Assembly (NCBI GenBank): GCA_015231995.1
Contig: JADGAO010000126.1
Location: forward strand, 1-9,493
Direction: 5' to 3'
DNA length: 9,493 nt
DNA from: Nitrospinota bacterium
GTDB taxonomy: Bacteria > Nitrospinota_A > UBA7883 > JACRLM01
The first letter of the stretch is position 1; each line of letters starts with the position of its first letter. The notes under the pieces were generated by a model that did no database searches, had not been told where the DNA came from, and worked only from the letters and a program-made list of their open reading frames with translations. Positions 6,643 through 9,493 of this stretch are shown here, in pieces. Both the position numbers and the translations under genes were made by a program.

Positions 6643-9216
6643 TCAGTTTATTAACATAGAGCTGAATGTCGGATCGTCCATCGTAATAGAGACCGAATCA
6701 ACCTGCATCTCGGGGCCGCCAAGGTATAAAACCCTTAACTCGACTCCACGCGCCCCTTTAGGCCCCACAGTGAACGGGACATCGAATTCGCTCCACGCGT
6801 TTTTGATATAGGAAACTTCTGGCGCGACTCTCTTTTCGCCAAGCTTCACGCTTGCGCCATCGGACACCACGTCCAGCAAGGCCACAGGCTCAGTTTGCTC
6901 CGTTTCTACGAGCGAGAGCCTGAATGTGGCGACATAACTCCCTGGCTTCAGGTTTACATACGGCCCGCATACCATATATGTGTCCTTGGGCTTTTTTTCC
7001 TTCAGGCTACTTCTGACCAGCCCGGATTTGCCGGAGCTTACCGTGTCGGCATCGCCTCCGCAATACATATTAACGGATTTGAACGTAAGGGCGATTCTCT
7101 GGAACACTTCTCGATCCAATTTTTTTTGGGCTCCGGCCTTGAACAGCAGTATCCCGTTGGAACGGTATATGATCCCGTAACGGCGATCCCGTAAAAGAGC
7201 CTGCGCCGATTCCATCGCGTAATAATTCACAGGCGGGACATATGGAGCGAACCTTACGTCCACCAGGACGTATTCATAGGCGGAGTCCAATGACGGATGC
7301 TCCCGCTCGAAGGTGTTGGCCCTGCCTCGCACATGCTTAAAGACGTCCGGGTGCACAGCCAGGCGCGCTCCTTGCGGGACAAGTTCCAAAGCCTGGAAAA
7401 CCGCGTTATCCCTTTCGAAGGGCAAGCCCTCCAGGCTCATTATGCCCCAGTCATACTTGCGTTCGTTGCTGTCCCAGCTTACGTTCACCAGGATCGGCTT
7501 TTTACCTGGAGTGTCTTTTCTCCACTCGGTGGGAAGAAGATATTTGAACACATGGTCGTAAATCACCTGCGAACGTATCCTTTCGGCGTACAGGTCAACC
7601 GGCCGGTTTTCCGGGTTTGCCTCGCGGACAGCCTCGATGATTTGAGTCATCGTCCGGTATGTCGCCCCATAGGCCAAATAATGGCCGCCCGCCTTGTCGA
7701 GGGCGACAAGGAGGATGGCGGCCAAGGTGGCGTGTCCGGCTACGGCAAATACGGAGGCCGCCCTGCCGGCCATATATTTACACAGCTTGAAAGGAACCCA
7801 CGCCGCAACGATCACATAGAAAGGAAACATGAAAGTGAGGTAATGGGGAAAAACCGGCGTCCTGACCAATATGTATCCCACGGATGAGAGAAAAACTATC
7901 AGGCCAGCCAGTTGAAAAGAGACCGGAGGGCTTCCTGTCCTTTCCCCGGATGGGCCGATCGGGAAAAACGACCTTTCGGACGCTATCATCGCAATATACC
8001 GGAGCAGACCGACTGCGAAAGAAATCTCCACGAGACACCCGGCCAGTTTCAGCGCCCCGCCAAATGGCCATGCGTACCTCTGGATGTAGAAATCATAATC
8101 AGGGGTTCCAAGCCAATGGGCGAAAATCCTTGGCGACAACATTGCGCCGCTTATGGAGACGAACCGTTCCATGACCTCCATCGAAAACACCCGCTTGGCC
8201 CCGACCGCGGTGTTTAACCCGCCGAATATTCCACCCTCTGCCAGCATGTAATAAATGTATGGGAAGCAGACAAGCGCGCCAGCCCCAAACGCCATCGCAA
8301 GGCCCTTTGCGCCGGCTTCTTTTCTGAACGAGTAGGCGACTATGAGAAGTGGAAGGGCGAGGAAATATCCACTGCTGTGGAACTGGGACGCGATTCCGGC
8401 GAATGCGAAGCCCCATGCGAGGTCGTTTACATTTTTTTCCTTGATGAACCTGCACAGCTTCACATGGAACAGCATTAGGGCCACAGGCATCAGCGTCGGG
8501 TGCCAAATCATCGTGCTATACAGGATTAACGAAGAGTTGACCGCCAGCAGGCCTATTGAAATCAGCGCGAAATAAAGCGGCTCCGAATAGAGCATGTAAC
8601 GGGCGAAAAAAACCAGTCCCACGATGTTAAGCAGGCTAAGTATTCCGGCAATCACGATCGGGTCGCGGCTGACCGTCATAATCAACCCAAGCGTGTAGTT
8701 GAACATGGGGGGATGGGGCGGACCCATACTGCTGTCGGACGAGTGAGTGATAAGGAAATTGGCGGCGATGGTCTTGTCGGCCATTTCCATTGTAATTACC
8801 GAGTCGGGATTGAAATAAAAGATTGGAAGATGGTAAAGGCGCAACGCTATCCCGGCAAGCAGGGCCGCCGCCACAAGAATCATGGCCAACTGACCGGCGC
8901 CACCGGCGCGTCCCACATGGATATGATCCACATCAGGTACGCTTGGGGTAAACAATCCGCGCCATAGCCAGCGCAGTAGGGACGACGCGTAGCCGATGGC
9001 GTTGTCGAACCTCTCTCTTTTGTGTTTGCGCTGGACTGCCAGCCAGACCGTGAACAGGACAAAAAACTGCGCCAGCGGTTGCTCCCAGCGTTCCATCAAA
9101 ATCCGTATTGCGCCGCCGATGTTGACGTCAATTTTCCCGAAGATGAAAAGGCTGGCGAAAGCGAATAGATACGCCACCAGCAAAAGCGTTAAAGCGCGTG
9201 AGAGCAGTTTGATCAT
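6643..9216 (-). CDS. GT-C type membrane glycosyltransferase-like protein with large C-terminal soluble region
   Basis: 857 residues. The first ~505 are a polytopic membrane region with roughly a dozen hydrophobic segments (for example 8-27, 48-62, 108-126, 186-206, 212-233, 268-296, 306-324, 433-450, 456-478, 486-506). The first long loop (127-170) carries NPDS (136-139), the acidic EMAD (144-147) and HPPMFNYTLG (168-177). These recall the acidic loop motif and the H/K-P-P-L-Y-Y element of PMT_2/ArnT-like GT-C enzymes, which transfer sugars from polyprenyl-phosphate donors on the outer face of the membrane. Residues ~600-695 (YEYVLVDVRF, RRYGIIYRSNGILLFKAG) resemble the soluble tail of DUF2079-type relatives. 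Residues ~742-846 are strand-rich with alternating hydrophobics, like a carbohydrate-binding beta-sandwich. TTGGGG lies 4 nt before the ATG. The donor and acceptor are unknown. It stands alone, 434 bp upstream of rho, with a hairpin array before it. Confidence 0.75.
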   Translation of the reverse strand: MIKLLSRALTLLLVAYLFAFASLFIFGKIDVNIGGAIRILMERWEQPLAQFFVLFTVWLAVQRKHKRERFDNAIGYASSLLRWLWRGLFTPSVPDVDHIHVGRAGGAGQLAMILVAAALLAGIALRLYHLPIFYFNPDSVITMEMADKTIAANFLITHSSDSSMGPPHPPMFNYTLGLIMTVSRDPIVIAGILSLLNIVGLVFFARYMLYSEPLYFALISIGLLAVNSSLILYSTMIWHPTLMPVALMLFHVKLCRFIKEKNVNDLAWGFAFAGIASQFHSSGYFLALPLLIVAYSFRKEAGAKGLAMAFGAGALVCFPYIYYMLAEGGIFGGLNTAVGAKRVFSMEVMERFVSISGAMLSPRIFAHWLGTPDYDFYIQRYAWPFGGALKLAGCLVEISFAVGLLRYIAMIASERSFFPIGPSGERTGSPPVSFQLAGLIVFLSSVGYILVRTPVFPHYLTFMFPFYVIVAAWVPFKLCKYMAGRAASVFAVAGHATLAAILLVALDKAGGHYLAYGATYRTMTQIIEAVREANPENRPVDLYAERIRSQVIYDHVFKYLLPTEWRKDTPGKKPILVNVSWDSNERKYDWGIMSLEGLPFERDNAVFQALELVPQGARLAVHPDVFKHVRGRANTFEREHPSLDSAYEYVLVDVRFAPYVPPVNYYAMESAQALLRDRRYGIIYRSNGILLFKAGAQKKLDREVFQRIALTFKSVNMYCGGDADTVSSGKSGLVRSSLKEKKPKDTYMVCGPYVNLKPGSYVATFRLSLVETEQTEPVALLDVVSDGASVKLGEKRVAPEVSYIKNAWSEFDVPFTVGPKGARGVELRVLYLGGPEMQVDSVSITMDDPTFSSMLIN

Positions 9217-9287
9217 TAAACCCCAATTTACCGGATAAGCGCAGGTTTGACTCTAAACGGGGCGTTTTCCACCCCGCTATCTTTTTC

Positions 9288-9315
9288 AAAAAAGTCAGGG
9301 GTGAAGAACACCCCT
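9288..9315 (-). terminator. Intrinsic terminator reading leftward
   Basis: On the minus strand, AGGGGTG-TTCTT-CACCCCT forms a perfect 7-bp, GC-rich stem with a 5-nt loop. After GAC comes a run of six T (plus-strand A at 9288-9293). This is a good Rho-independent terminator, and would end a minus-strand transcript entering from beyond the right edge of the window, upstream of the glycosyltransferase-like gene. Confidence 0.6.
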
Positions 9316-9320
9316 TTGCC

Positions 9321-9354
9321 CCCCCGAAACTCGGGGGACCGCCACAACGTGGCG
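9321..9354. repeat. Two adjacent perfect hairpins with AAC loops
   Basis: CCCCCGA-AAC-TCGGGGG (9321-9337) is followed after 2 nt by CGCCAC-AAC-GTGGCG (9340-9354). Both stems are perfect (7 and 6 bp), and both loops are AAC on the plus strand. No T-run follows on either strand, so they are not typical terminators. Confidence 0.7.
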
Positions 9355-9392
9355 AGGGGGTTTAATTACCCCCCCCCCGGCGCTGGAGTTTA

Positions 9393-9411
9393 CCCTGAGC
9401 TTGCCGAAGGG
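9393..9411. repeat. Dispersed repeat fragment CCCTGAGCTTGCCGAAGGG
   Basis: This 19-nt imperfect palindrome, with CCCT and AGGG ends, matches the familiar CCTGAGCTTGTCGAAGG variant of the dispersed intergenic repeat whose other forms fill positions 1-217. The surrounding GGCGC (9379-9383) and GCGCC (9411-9415) could extend the hairpin. Confidence 0.6.
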
Positions 9412-9461
9412 CGCCACCTCCCCTTAACAAGGAGACCTTTGCGTAAGTCACGATTTTCATA

Positions 9462-9493
9462 TTTTGTCATCCTGAGGGAGGCCCCGCGACCGA
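9462..9493 (-). repeat. Inverted copy of the left-edge dispersed repeat, cut by the window end
   Basis: These 32 bases match the reverse complement of 145-176 at 30 of 32 positions; the two differences are T-to-C changes in the CTGTGACC part. The repeat clearly continues past the window. Left- and right-edge copies therefore face each other across the nine-kilobase gene region. Confidence 0.85.

Larger units (their letters stand above)
9217..9493. other. Intergenic region rich in hairpins and repeats
   Basis: There is no credible gene in these 277 bp. Consecutive inverted repeats fill most of the interval. CGGGGCG/CACCCCG lies at 9258-9264/9270-9276 and pairs best on the minus strand, with one T-G wobble. 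CTTTTT/AAAAAG lies around 9281-9294. AGGGGTG/CACCCCT lies at 9297-9303/9309-9315. CCCCCGA/TCGGGGG lies at 9321-9327/9331-9337. CGCCAC/GTGGCG lies at 9340-9345/9349-9354. GGGGG (9356-9360) faces a run of ten C (9369-9378). Two dispersed-repeat copies follow toward the right edge. Confidence 0.7.

Noticed and set aside
1..9493. Composite transposon bounded by the inverted edge repeats
   Set aside because: There is no transposase or target-site duplication, and the bounded genes include housekeeping rho and cca. The repeat type is normally scattered genome-wide.

Overview
The window looks like chromosomal DNA of a Gram-negative bacterium with moderately high G+C. Envelope and housekeeping genes sit between short dispersed repeats. 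No gene fixes the taxon. The TCATTCTGAG / CCTCAGGATGAC repeat type, the short Rho and the mix of orphan envelope genes recall deltaproteobacteria-like or Nitrospinota-like lineages, but this is only an inference. I see no rRNA or convincing tRNA, transposase, CRISPR array or phage gene.

Layout. Positions 1-217 are a cluster of direct and inverted copies of a short palindromic intergenic repeat. A tight four-gene plus-strand cluster follows (302-3599): an EI24/CysZ-type membrane protein; a DsbA/GST-kappa-like thioredoxin-fold protein fused to a rhodanese domain; an exported retropepsin-like aspartic protease with an N-terminal DUF4124-like segment; and a zinc-ribbon SAM methyltransferase. Spacings are 1 bp, 22 bp and a 1-bp overlap, so co-transcription is likely. 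The cluster meets a minus-strand pair, rho then cca (6208 down to 3583), tail to tail with a 17-bp overlap of coding sequence. Positions 6209-6642 are intergenic and hold a decayed palindromic repeat and a possible rho promoter. A long minus-strand gene (9216-6643) encodes a GT-C type membrane glycosyltransferase-like protein with a large C-terminal soluble part. Positions 9217-9493 are a dense run of hairpins, including a good minus-strand intrinsic terminator. They end in two further repeat copies, the last being the inverted form of the repeat at the left edge.

How the genes may work together. rho and cca are RNA-metabolism genes, and their 19-bp spacing suggests a shared transcript. The four-gene plus-strand cluster matches no pathway I recognise. 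Two members are membrane or exported proteins, and the thioredoxin/rhodanese fusion has Asp at both positions where a catalytic Cys or Ser is expected, so it may bind rather than catalyse. The most unusual points are that doubly substituted fusion protein, the Rho that lacks its N-terminal helical domain (an in-frame stop lies just upstream of its start), and the hairpin array at the right end. I did not find a clear new defence or mobile system.
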